NCBI GenBank assembly: GCA_013329295.1
Contig: DUKP01000050.1
Span: 1-19,099, forward strand
Length of the DNA stretch: 19,099 bases
Reading direction: 5' to 3'
DNA from: Candidatus Poseidoniaceae archaeon
GTDB taxonomy: Archaea; Thermoplasmatota; Poseidoniia; Poseidoniales; Poseidoniaceae
Part shown: one piece after another, positions 5,676-13,324 of the stretch
Layout: each line of letters starts with the position of its first letter
Position numbering within the stretch: the first letter of the stretch is position 1
Made by a program: the position numbers and the translations under genes
Notes under the pieces: generated by a model
What the model saw: the letters and a program-made list of their open reading frames with translations, nothing else
What the model was told of the DNA's origin: nothing
Database searches by the model: none

Positions 5676-8285
5676 ATGGCTATGGACACTACATCACTTG
5701 AAGAGTCCATGGCGGGATTTTCTGATAAATTCCGAAAGTTTTCATTGGTAATAGTGATAGTAACCATGATTATCACGGGTGCTTTATTGGCAAATTTAGT
5801 TTACAATCCTCCTACATTTAATACCGACTTGGATGCATTTACTCCAGATTCGGAAGAATATTCGGCACATGAGAGGATACATCAAAACTTTCCAAACGAA
5901 TCTAGGCCAATGTTTGTGAACATCGAAGTAGACGATGAAAGCAATATTCTCACAATCGACAATATTCAATTGATGCTTGAGCATTATGAACAATTGAAAC
6001 TTCTATCTGAAAAAACCAGTGATTCAGTAGTAGTTTGGACAACGACACCAAGTATTTTGCAAACTGCTTTAGATGAAGAAGGTAATCAAACTAATCTTTC
6101 TACAATTACTGACTGGAATCAATTAATTGATTTAATCATTGACGAAGATGTAGAATGCAGACTAACTAGTGATGACCAATTTTTGTCTGCAGCAACCTAT
6201 GCATCTTCGGCTCTACTACACAAAGATCTTGACATCAATCCAACCTGTGATTATCTCTCAACAGGTGAAGGAGATGGAACTCCTTTTGCATCTTCGACAT
6301 TGTGGGTGCTAGAAATAGATCCTGAATTGACTGAAGAAGAAAGAAAATCTGTGCAAATTCAATTTCGTAATTTGCTAGGTGAATTATCTGAAGATTCATC
6401 ACTTGATTATGGCGTAGTATCTTTGGATTTACTTTCAAGTGACATAGATGATAGAACACTCGATAATGTCACACTCTTGGTTTTCTTAGCATTAATTGTT
6501 GTAGTGATTTTGTTAGTTTTCACATTTAGGTCTTTTAGAGACGTTACATTCCCACTTGTTGGTTTAACAAGTGCATTAATTTGGACATATGGTTTACTAA
6601 ATGTAATCGGTGTAGAGTTTTCTGCTCTAGAGGTTGCTGTTGCACCTCTTGTTCTAGGTTTAGGAATAGATTATGCAATCCACTTGCAGAGAGCGAATAG
6701 TACGCTTAGAGAACAATATCCCGATCCAGCAGAATCTTGGCTTAGAGCCTGTGCTAAATTATCAGTACCGCTGTCTCTTGCCGTGATAACTACTGTAGCA
6801 GCGTTTTTAGCTAATATGATATCCCCTCTTCCACCGTTGAAGACATTTGGTTTTGCTCTTGCAATGGGTGTTGTATGTGCCTTCATAACATCCACATTGG
6901 TTGTTGGTGCATTACATGTATTAATTGACAGTGAAAAGTATTCGAGAAAGTCTAAGCCTTTTACGTTACCATCTTTAACTAACAATTTAGTGAAAGTCCA
7001 ACAAAAACAACAAGTTGGTATTTTCTTAGTAGTGGTATTTTTGTCTGGAGCTTCTGTGCTCGGTGCAGCATCACTGGAAACCAACTTTGATTTGGGTGAT
7101 TTTGTAGATTCTGAAATGGAAATAATGGATGTTAGGCAAGACCTTAGTGATAACTATGATAGCGCAGGGTGGAAATTAATCTATGTTTTATTTGAGCCAA
7201 GTGATAATCAAAATGAAATTATTGCTGATGAAGATTTACTAACTGAACTTAGAGGTTTACACGGAGATTTAGAATCAAATCATGATGTAGTTGGGACTGA
7301 TGGTACTTTCCCTTCACCGTCATACGAGGGGCCATATGTTGTCTTGCGCGATGCAATTTTAAGAGATTCTAGTTTTGGTGATGAACACAATTTGGAAGTT
7401 TTCCAGGATGGTGGTGTTTATGTCAAGGATTACAACCAAGAATGTGACCTTTCTGTTGCATTTTTATCTCTATCTAATAATGATTCAATTGCTGATGCAT
7501 TAAGTGGTGAAACATGGTCCGAGCGTGTTAGAAACAGTGTTTACCTTGAAGATGGCAAGGTGATGAATCTAAGAAACGAAATTAGAGTTGAAGCAAAAAC
7601 ATCTACTGAATCAGAACAGGTGGTCTTGGAATTTGAAAATATGCTTGGAGATGTAGATAAGTCTGGAACTCTAAGATATAATTTAGCAGATAATGCAAAA
7701 TTGTATGTTACAGGTGATCTTGCTATGCTTCAAACAGTGCTTGATGGACTATCAAGTTCTCAAGTAGAATCAACTCTAATTTCCTTATCTGTGTCCTTTT
7801 TGGTATTATTTTTGTTAACTAGAAGAATTATGCCTGCAATTGTCATTCTTTTCCCGGTGGGTATCGCTTCGCTCTGGGTAGTTGGTTCTATGGCAGCAAT
7901 TGGATTAAAGTGGAATGTTCTAACTGTAATGGTTACTGCACTAACATTGGGAATTGGTATAGATTATTCTATTCACATGTGGAGGCGATTTGAAGTTGAA
8001 TTGCAACGTAGAAACAATCACTGGGATGCTCTTAGAGCCTCATTATCAACTACAGGCGTAGCATTATTGATGAGTGCATTAACAACTTCATTAGGTTTCA
8101 TGGTATTGCTGTTTTCACCAATGCCAATCATTCAGGATTTTGGATTAATTACAGCGATTACAGTAATATTTTCGTTACTACTATCTTTGGTACTATTGCC
8201 TGTTTTGATGGAATTATCTGCTCGAAGCAAGGAAGAAGATGTTATTGAGAAAGAGTTTGAACCTCAATTAGATGATTTAGCTTGA
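5676..8285 (+). CDS. RND-superfamily exporter with two MMPL domains (HpnN/YdfJ-like)
   Basis: An 869-aa inner-membrane transporter with the two-fold RND layout: one helix (near the N-terminus, FSLVIVIVTMIITGALLANLVY), a large extracytoplasmic domain, a five-helix block, then the same pattern repeated, about 12 helices in total. Each half carries the MMPL signature with an in-membrane Asp: GLGIDYAIHLQR in the first and GIGIDYSIHMWRRF in the second, the likely proton-relay sites. Substrates of archaeal members are unknown; relatives move lipids and hopanoids. I chose ATG at 5676 (GTGGA just upstream) over TTG at 5634, because a TATA-like TTTAATTG overlaps the latter. The cytoplasmic tail is acidic. 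The 3' end overlaps the convergent DUF2240 gene by 9 nt. Confidence 0.9.
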   Translation: MAMDTTSLEESMAGFSDKFRKFSLVIVIVTMIITGALLANLVYNPPTFNTDLDAFTPDSEEYSAHERIHQNFPNESRPMFVNIEVDDESNILTIDNIQLMLEHYEQLKLLSEKTSDSVVVWTTTPSILQTALDEEGNQTNLSTITDWNQLIDLIIDEDVECRLTSDDQFLSAATYASSALLHKDLDINPTCDYLSTGEGDGTPFASSTLWVLEIDPELTEEERKSVQIQFRNLLGELSEDSSLDYGVVSLDLLSSDIDDRTLDNVTLLVFLALIVVVILLVFTFRSFRDVTFPLVGLTSALIWTYGLLNVIGVEFSALEVAVAPLVLGLGIDYAIHLQRANSTLREQYPDPAESWLRACAKLSVPLSLAVITTVAAFLANMISPLPPLKTFGFALAMGVVCAFITSTLVVGALHVLIDSEKYSRKSKPFTLPSLTNNLVKVQQKQQVGIFLVVVFLSGASVLGAASLETNFDLGDFVDSEMEIMDVRQDLSDNYDSAGWKLIYVLFEPSDNQNEIIADEDLLTELRGLHGDLESNHDVVGTDGTFPSPSYEGPYVVLRDAILRDSSFGDEHNLEVFQDGGVYVKDYNQECDLSVAFLSLSNNDSIADALSGETWSERVRNSVYLEDGKVMNLRNEIRVEAKTSTESEQVVLEFENMLGDVDKSGTLRYNLADNAKLYVTGDLAMLQTVLDGLSSSQVESTLISLSVSFLVLFLLTRRIMPAIVILFPVGIASLWVVGSMAAIGLKWNVLTVMVTALTLGIGIDYSIHMWRRFEVELQRRNNHWDALRASLSTTGVALLMSALTTSLGFMVLLFSPMPIIQDFGLITAITVIFSLLLSLVLLPVLMELSARSKEEDVIEKEFEPQLDDLA

Positions 8286-8849
8286 TAAAGCAGTAATAAT
8301 TTGTTCCATCTCAAGATTTTGCTCTCTTGCAATCAATGCTAAACATAGCCAATTTGATGCGTAATTCAATGCTTTTTGTTTACGTTCTGTTCTGCGTTCT
8401 ATCTCATCAATTGGTATCTTAGCTTGTCTAGCAATATATTTCTTTAATCTATTAGCAAGCTTTTCTCTAGGGTCAAGATTACTGGCAGGTTTGATGTCAT
8501 TTTGTTGCTTAGCAGGCACAATCTTCGAATCATTCGAGGGTATTTGTGGTTCTTCAACAGTTTCCTGTTTTCCAAAGTCAACTGGGTGGAGTAATCTAGA
8601 AGGTCTTGGAAACCAACCTATGGGTGTTGTAACGCTCTTGGTGTCAAATGCTGGTGAAAGTTTGTCTCTACTTCCAGTAAGCCACCCCTTGTCAATGAAA
8701 TTACTGACTGCTGTTTCAGCCTCTTCAGGAGACAACCACTCCATGTCAAATGATAGTATTCGTTCTAAATCAAGATCTGAAATACTATCAAGGCCTCTAA
8801 AACACAAAGAAATTACACGACGAACATCATCAAAGTTTTCATCCGTCAT
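8277..8849 (-). CDS. DUF2240-family archaeal protein with C-terminal helical domain
   Basis: A 190-aa soluble protein. The N-terminal part (about 5-85) matches the archaeal DUF2240 pattern as I know it: a helix with VRRVISLCFRG, LERILSFDMEWLSPEEAETAV, the K/GWL turn, then LSPAFD and TPIGWFPRPSRLL. The fold is probably winged-helix-like. A polar linker (about 95-122) leads to a charged helical C-terminal domain (DPREKLANRL...RTERKQKALNYASNWLCLALIAREQ). Function is unknown for the family. It diverges from the HEAT-repeat gene across 108 nt and its end overlaps the exporter gene by 9 nt. Confidence 0.78.
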   Translation of the reverse strand: MTDENFDDVRRVISLCFRGLDSISDLDLERILSFDMEWLSPEEAETAVSNFIDKGWLTGSRDKLSPAFDTKSVTTPIGWFPRPSRLLHPVDFGKQETVEEPQIPSNDSKIVPAKQQNDIKPASNLDPREKLANRLKKYIARQAKIPIDEIERRTERKQKALNYASNWLCLALIAREQNLEMEQIITALSS

Positions 8850-8895
8850 GTATTTGAGAGGAGAGTTATTCTTTTGAATCTAATTGTTTAATCAA

Positions 8896-8905
8896 TTTAT
8901 TTTAA
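8896..8905 (+). promoter_or_regulatory. Candidate TATA box for the HEAT-repeat gene
   Basis: TTTATTTTAA lies 53-62 nt before the ATG at 8958, predicting a start of transcription near 8925 and a leader of about 30 nt. The divergent interval is otherwise AT-rich. This is based on position and composition only. Confidence 0.3.
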
Positions 8906-8957
8906 TCAACAGGTTCATTGCTTTGCGCTTCTTGCGCGGCTTATTGGGGGATTAGTA

Positions 8958-10247
8958 ATGAGTAGAGAATATATTGCTAGAGACCCTAGAACTGGCAAAC
9001 CACTCAATGTTACAAAATCCAAGTCAAAAAAGCAGTTTATTGAAACTTTAGAAGGGCCTTGGTTGGCCATTAATGATTTGGATATTATTCCGTTAGCTAA
9101 TGGTGAAATTCCAGGTTATCAAGTTTCATGGCGTTCTAAGAGTTACAATTTGAGCAGAGAAGATGGTATTCTTGGTTTGACAAGAATAAAAGGTTCAAAG
9201 GCTATAGAAGCTCACAAGAGTTTGTTAATGGCTCTTGAGAATGACAAGGCAAGTGTACGAGTCTCTGCTCTCAAAGCACTTCCAGAGGTTGCAACTCAAA
9301 AATCTGATGAACTATTCGATTGGCTTTCTGTATTACTTGATGATGACGATTTATCAGTCCGTCAAGCAGCTAGCGAGGCACTTTCAATTTCAGCACCAGT
9401 GTTTCCATCAGGTGTTGATATTATTATTCATAATGAGTTACGTTCATTCGAGCCAAATAGGAGCAAATTTGCTTTCAAAGGTTTAGAATTACTTTGTGAG
9501 GCATGGCCAGAGGTTGCTTGCGACCATATAGATGAATTATTTTTGGAAGCAGATGCGAATTTAAGGCTAAAGGGTGCTAAGTTATTAGGAAAGGTATTAG
9601 TTAAAGCAGGCCACATTGGATGGGATTTAGTTTCATGGGCATTGAATGATGATGACCCAAGGGTTCGTCGTGCTGCTGCTAAGACTTTGCCAAGGTTAGC
9701 AAAAATTGATACTAGGATAGCGACAATTTTCTCCGAAAGAGCATTGGCTGATAGTGATTCTCAAGTAAGAATTAGTGCTGTAAAGACCATACGTTCACTT
9801 GACAAAGATAGTGGCAGAGCTAGAGAATTGATTCTAAAGGGTGCTTCTTCTAAGGATAATGCAGTTCGTCGTGCGTGTATTGATATGTTGCCAATACTTT
9901 ATGGCGAAGAAGTGCTAAGAGGAATCGCAATTGACTTGTTGAAATCTGAGACTGATAAACAATTGATCAAATCCTTGACAGATTATGCTACTGATGATTC
10001 TATAGAAGGTTCCGAAGCCCAAAAGAATCGTTTTCTTGCCCCTGCTCCTGCAGTGCCCAAATTAGATCGAGAGGTAGCTGAAGCAGCAGGTAAAAGCATT
10101 GGATTAGAGCCAATAATGCCAAATAAGCCAAATCAAGATGATGATTCAGAGGAGAAAAAACAACCACTGAAGCAGAAGAAAGTCACTGATTTGTATCGTA
10201 GTGTATCTCAAGATGATATGATGGGATATGACGATGATGAGTACTGA
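8958..10247 (+). CDS. HEAT-repeat protein with conserved N-terminal domain
   Basis: A 429-aa soluble protein. Residues 1-78 form a non-repeat N-terminal region (MSREYIARDPRTGKPLNV...), residues about 80-345 hold consecutive helical HEAT-like repeats with the recurrent pattern D-D-x-x-VR-x-A-A-x-x-L (for example LLDDDDLSVRQAASEAL, NDDDPRVRRAAAKTL, SDSQVRISAVKTI, DNAVRRACIDML), and the tail is a charged linker ending in MMGYDDDEY. HEAT scaffolds generally bind proteins or nucleic acids; no catalytic motif is visible and I cannot name the partner. GGGGGATT precedes the ATG. It leads a co-directional run with a 71-aa protein and the RNA helicase, so a link to RNA metabolism is possible but inferred only from position. 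Confidence 0.85.
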   Translation: MSREYIARDPRTGKPLNVTKSKSKKQFIETLEGPWLAINDLDIIPLANGEIPGYQVSWRSKSYNLSREDGILGLTRIKGSKAIEAHKSLLMALENDKASVRVSALKALPEVATQKSDELFDWLSVLLDDDDLSVRQAASEALSISAPVFPSGVDIIIHNELRSFEPNRSKFAFKGLELLCEAWPEVACDHIDELFLEADANLRLKGAKLLGKVLVKAGHIGWDLVSWALNDDDPRVRRAAAKTLPRLAKIDTRIATIFSERALADSDSQVRISAVKTIRSLDKDSGRARELILKGASSKDNAVRRACIDMLPILYGEEVLRGIAIDLLKSETDKQLIKSLTDYATDDSIEGSEAQKNRFLAPAPAVPKLDREVAEAAGKSIGLEPIMPNKPNQDDDSEEKKQPLKQKKVTDLYRSVSQDDMMGYDDDEY

Positions 10248-10256
10248 ATGAATGTA

Positions 10257-10291
10257 TTTTTATGTCGGCATTGTTAAGAAGGGGCCGTCGT
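10257..10291 (+). promoter_or_regulatory. Putative TATA box and leader motif of the 71-aa gene
   Basis: A T-rich stretch (TTTTTATG, about 10256-10263) is followed by AAGAAGGGGCCGTCGT (10276-10291), 26 nt before the ATG. The 16-mer agrees at 13 of 16 positions with 3393-3408, which lies 27 nt before the Zn-ribbon start. The 3' part overlaps the palindrome GTTGGCCAAC (10290-10299). Confidence 0.3.
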
Positions 10292-10316
10292 TGGCCAACC
10301 TGCTTATGGTGAAGTT

Positions 10317-10532
10317 ATGAGTGACGCACAGTTCAATGATAAGGCTGAACAATTTGACAGACTTTGGGATGGAATTACTCCAAAAGGAGTTAACAGGAAC
10401 AAGGCTTTGAAGTTTAGACAATATATTTTAGAGCATGTACGTCAAACTCGTAGACCACTGAACAGAGAAAATGCCCGCAAATATTGGATGGGTATTTTAC
10501 AACAGGAAATCGCTGAGCAAGACAATTTCTAA
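10317..10532 (+). CDS. Small hypothetical protein, 71 aa
   Basis: I do not recognise this protein. It is 71 aa, highly charged and predicted helical, with no cysteine, signal peptide or membrane segment. Features are FDRLWDGITPKGVNRNKALKFR in the first half and the basic run HVRQTRRPLNRENARKYW in the second, followed by an acidic end. The basic, arginine-rich helix would suit a nucleic-acid or ribosome contact, which is inference. The ATG at 10317 follows GGTGAAG, a good archaeal Shine-Dalgarno site, and the gene has its own promoter-like leader. It sits 69 nt after the HEAT-repeat gene and 60 nt before the RNA helicase, on the same strand. Confidence 0.7.
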   Translation: MSDAQFNDKAEQFDRLWDGITPKGVNRNKALKFRQYILEHVRQTRRPLNRENARKYWMGILQQEIAEQDNF

Positions 10533-10541
10533 ATTGATGTG

Positions 10542-10588
10542 AGGTCACCAACGCCCGGTGACCTATTGTGTACTTAGGGCGGAGGTGA
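10542..10588 (+). promoter_or_regulatory. Predicted H-type pseudoknot / anti-SD leader of the DEAD-box helicase
   Basis: Stem 1 is a perfect 8-bp hairpin, AGGTCACC (10542-10549) with GGTGACCT (10557-10564), around the loop AACGCCC. Loop bases CGCCC (10552-10556) are fully complementary to GGGCG (10577-10581), giving a 5-bp all-GC stem 2 whose last base is the first G of the Shine-Dalgarno site GGAGGTGA (10581-10588). Loop lengths (2, 0 and 12 nt) fit a standard H-type pseudoknot. TCACC (10545-10549) can alternatively pair with GGTGA of the SD itself. A U-tract typical of a terminator is absent. Regulation of helicase translation is inferred. Confidence 0.5.
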
Positions 10589-10592
10589 AAGA

Positions 10593-12008
10593 ATGTTCAC
10601 AAATCAAAGATTCGATAATTGGGAGTTAAAAAAATCGACCTTGAAAGGCGTTAAAAGCCTTGGATGGGAACAAACAACTACAGTTCAAAGAGACACTATA
10701 CCGATTGCTCTTGCTGGCCATGATGTTATTGGACAAGCAAGGACAGGTTCTGGTAAAACAGGGGCATTTGGCATTCCAATAATTGAGGCATGTCAGCCAA
10801 CTGGTAAACTTCAAGCATTGATTCTAGCACCAACTAGAGAGTTAGCAAATCAAGTTTCAGTTGAAATGAACAGTATTCAGGGTGATTTGGGACTTGAAAT
10901 TGCTACTGTATATGGTGGTACTGATTTGGAAAAGCAAGCACGTCAATTAGGCAATGGTGTTGATATTATTGTTGGTACTCCTGGTAGAGTAATGGATATG
11001 ACAAAGCGTGATTTTATTGATTTATCAAGTCCTACAATCTTTTGTCTTGATGAAGCTGATAGAATGCTTGACATGGGATTTTTCCCTGATATCACATGGG
11101 TCATTGAGAGAATGTCATCTAGAGAACAAACTCTGTTATTCTCTGCAACGTTCCCACAAGAGATTCTTGACGCAGCATACGAATTTATGCATGAACCGGA
11201 ATTTGTCCTAACAAACACGGAAGAATTAGATATTCCTCCAATTAAGATGTACAGTATTAATGTTGGAAGAGCAAACAAATTATGGGCTTTGTCAAGGCTT
11301 TTAGCAAATACTAGTGAAGAAGATCAAACAATTGTTTTCTGCAATACAAAAAGGATGGTCGATCTTGCGGTTCAAAAGCTATCTAGAACCGGAATCGAAG
11401 TAAATGGTCTTCATGGTGATTTGTCACAAAATCAGCGTGAGAAGATTTTGAATTTGTTTAAGAGTGGTGAAATTAAAACTATTATTGCCACCGATGTTGC
11501 GGCAAGAGGGATTGATGTAGATGGTATTACTTTGGTAGTGAACTATGACATTCCAGATGACATGGACAGTTTTATCCATCGAATTGGTAGAACTGGTAGA
11601 ATTGGTAGAGAAGGCCAAGCATGGAGTTTGGTTTCTAAGAATGATGCAGGCCAATTGTCACGAATTATTGCTACATACGGATTAGATATATTGTCAACAG
11701 ATGTTCCAAATTTACCTGAAGGCGTACAAAAGGATTTGATATCTTACAAAGATGATTTCATGGAATCAGCAGATGTGTTCGGATTTGTACCGATTAAACT
11801 GACATCAGATACAGGAATTAATTTGTCTGGCAGAATTATCTCTCAATGGCTTGCAGAAAAAATGCGCTGCGATGAATTAGCAATTGGACAGATCGAATTC
11901 GAGGATGATTATGCATTGGTAAATGTTCATTCATCGAAAGTCTCACTAGCATTGAAAGCGATTGAAAAGTATGAACTTGACGGACTTAAGATGTCAGCTC
12001 AAGTATGA
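10593..12008 (+). CDS. DEAD-box ATP-dependent RNA helicase with C-terminal RNA-binding domain
   Basis: A 471-aa DEAD-box helicase that would unwind or remodel RNA using ATP. All motifs are in order: Q motif TTTVQRDTIP (Gln32), motif I ARTGSGKT (49-56), Ia PTRELA (80-85), GG (108-109), Ib TPGR (129-132), II DEAD (153-156), III SAT (184-186), then TIVFCNT, ATDVAARGID and HRIGRTGR in the second RecA domain. The last 80 residues (about 393-471) resemble the DbpA/CsdA-type RNA-binding domain (INLSGRIISQWLAEKM, AIGQIEFEDDYALVNV). This makes ribosome assembly or cold-responsive RNA remodelling the likely role. The ATG follows GGAGGTGA by 4 nt. Its TGA abuts the stop of the convergent archaeosortase-family gene. 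A structured leader precedes it. Confidence 0.95.
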   Translation: MFTNQRFDNWELKKSTLKGVKSLGWEQTTTVQRDTIPIALAGHDVIGQARTGSGKTGAFGIPIIEACQPTGKLQALILAPTRELANQVSVEMNSIQGDLGLEIATVYGGTDLEKQARQLGNGVDIIVGTPGRVMDMTKRDFIDLSSPTIFCLDEADRMLDMGFFPDITWVIERMSSREQTLLFSATFPQEILDAAYEFMHEPEFVLTNTEELDIPPIKMYSINVGRANKLWALSRLLANTSEEDQTIVFCNTKRMVDLAVQKLSRTGIEVNGLHGDLSQNQREKILNLFKSGEIKTIIATDVAARGIDVDGITLVVNYDIPDDMDSFIHRIGRTGRIGREGQAWSLVSKNDAGQLSRIIATYGLDILSTDVPNLPEGVQKDLISYKDDFMESADVFGFVPIKLTSDTGINLSGRIISQWLAEKMRCDELAIGQIEFEDDYALVNVHSSKVSLALKAIEKYELDGLKMSAQV

Positions 12009-12971
12009 TTACTCTGATTCAGACAAAGCACTTTCTTTGCTTGATGTATCACGCTTATCAATTTTAATCGCTACTCCTGCAGCGATCAGTAGTCCAATAA
12101 ACGCCATTGACCATGCGGTATTGATTGCATTATTCCATGTATTTTGCGCTGCCATACATTGATTAGTAGAAATACTAGAAAAAGAACAGAAGTCTAAAGT
12201 TTCTTTTGCTTGCATTGCTTCCTCATTATTAGTTACAGAGTATGCAGATGAGATTAACATTAACAACACAAATCCTAAGATTGCATAGTGAACTTTACTC
12301 CAAGATTTTCTAAAAGAAATGTGGTATTTTTCAGAACTTGAATCAATCGATGTTGAAGTTCCTCTAACTTTCAAGAACCAAATCAACCACATTACTACCA
12401 ATACTAACAAGAATCCCCAGTTGTAAATTGCTTCGTGATATTGCCAAACAGGATTAAGACAACTTGGATTGTTAGGGTCAAGTGAGCAAGAGTCAACAGC
12501 AATTGGATAGAATGCTACAAGCCTTACTATATTGAGGACATATACTATTCCACACATTACAGCAATAGAGCGAAGTTTCACTTTTTGCGAAACTCCATCA
12601 GTCATAATTATCAATGTTGATATGAATAACATTTCATGTACTCCAGCACATTCATCAGAAACATACAATGCTACTGTGTCTGTAAATCCTGGAAAAATAT
12701 CATTATGCAAGTTTACTTGAATCATCCAGCCATTATTTGTTGTCAGTGTTGCTGTACCCTCGCCATAAATTAGATTAGTTAATTCACTCCATATCCACGC
12801 TTCACTGATTTGAATTGGTACAAGTGTGTTAGAGGGTTGTGTGATAAACCAGTATATCGCCTCAATAAACAATAATGCTAGAGGGATTTTGAGATAAGAC
12901 TTTGATAATTCTAGCACTTCACCCCAAGACATATCTTGAGACTTAACAGCTCTAGAAGAGGTCTTGGTCAT
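12009..12971 (-). CDS. Exosortase/archaeosortase-family membrane protein with extended C-terminus
   Basis: A 320-aa multi-pass membrane protein. The exosortase/archaeosortase catalytic triad is visible: C108 in SDECAGVHEM, R150 in VLNIVRLV and H179 in WQYHEAIYNWGF, each beside hydrophobic helices. Family members recognise C-terminal sorting signals on surface proteins and transfer them, probably to a lipid. The core is about 205 aa; the remaining 115 aa add two more helices (about 227-246 and 286-302) enclosing a loop with C262 and C272. A second cysteine pair (C162, C171) lies between Arg and His. No target with a clear sorting signal is encoded nearby, and I cannot assign a named subfamily. 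The gene diverges from tusA. Confidence 0.82.
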   Translation of the reverse strand: MTKTSSRAVKSQDMSWGEVLELSKSYLKIPLALLFIEAIYWFITQPSNTLVPIQISEAWIWSELTNLIYGEGTATLTTNNGWMIQVNLHNDIFPGFTDTVALYVSDECAGVHEMLFISTLIIMTDGVSQKVKLRSIAVMCGIVYVLNIVRLVAFYPIAVDSCSLDPNNPSCLNPVWQYHEAIYNWGFLLVLVVMWLIWFLKVRGTSTSIDSSSEKYHISFRKSWSKVHYAILGFVLLMLISSAYSVTNNEEAMQAKETLDFCSFSSISTNQCMAAQNTWNNAINTAWSMAFIGLLIAAGVAIKIDKRDTSSKESALSESE

Positions 12972-13034
12972 GATACTCCGTGAGGGTCAATACACATGAA
13001 TATGCGGTATACTCAATATTTGTAAATCGGATTG

Positions 13035-13044
13035 TTTGTATATC
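13035..13044 (+). promoter_or_regulatory. Candidate TATA box of the tusA-ribA pair
   Basis: TTTGTATATC lies about 30 nt before the ATG at 13073. With the usual archaeal TATA-to-start distance, transcription would begin only a few bases before the ATG, fitting the lack of a Shine-Dalgarno site there (leaderless or near-leaderless mRNA). Confidence 0.35.
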
Positions 13045-13072
13045 AATACCTTTTGAGTAGTTTGATACGACA

Positions 13073-13324
13073 ATGACTAGTGATGGATTACAACATAAAC
13101 TAACTCATCATCTTGATGTATTGGGATTTTATTGCCCTGTACCCTTAAATGAGACAAAAAAAGCCCTACAATCACTTTCAACAGGGGATATAATTGGTGT
13201 AAAATCTGATGATCCAGAGACTTTACATGATATTCCAATGTATTTGGGGCGAACAGAACATTTGCTAAGAGAAGTAGTTCATGAATCAGGTGAATATTTT
13301 TTCATAATAGAGGTGAAAAAATGA
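13073..13324 (+). CDS. TusA/SirA-family sulfur-carrier protein
   Basis: An 83-aa protein of the TusA family, which carries persulfide sulfur on a conserved cysteine for thiolation of tRNA or cofactor biosynthesis. The signature is LDVLGFYCPVPLNETKKAL, a CPxP motif at the start of helix 1 with the acceptor Cys at residue 21, followed by the two strands and helix expected (GDIIGVKSDDPETLHDI, EYFFIIEV). The usual length is about 80 aa. No Shine-Dalgarno site is visible, so the start at 13073 is likely leaderless. Its TGA overlaps the ATG of ribA (ATGA at 13321-13324), so the two are translationally coupled. Which sulfur pathway it serves cannot be told from this window. Confidence 0.88.
   Translation: MTSDGLQHKLTHHLDVLGFYCPVPLNETKKALQSLSTGDIIGVKSDDPETLHDIPMYLGRTEHLLREVVHESGEYFFIIEVKK

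Noticed and set aside
6671..7084. 137-aa open frame on the minus strand inside the exporter gene
   Set aside because: It lies antisense to strongly conserved MMPL coding sequence, has unnatural composition (Thr/Asn-rich, low hydrophobic pattern), and no start signals.
10290..10299. Perfect 10-bp palindrome GTTGGCCAAC before the 71-aa gene as an operator
   Set aside because: A single 10-bp palindrome in 19 kb can occur by chance, no second copy was seen, and no regulator gene is nearby. It is mentioned only as part of the leader.
10542..10564. The 8-bp hairpin as an intrinsic terminator for the 71-aa gene
   Set aside because: No T-tract follows (ATTGTGTACT), and the loop complementarity to the downstream SD region is better explained by a leader structure.
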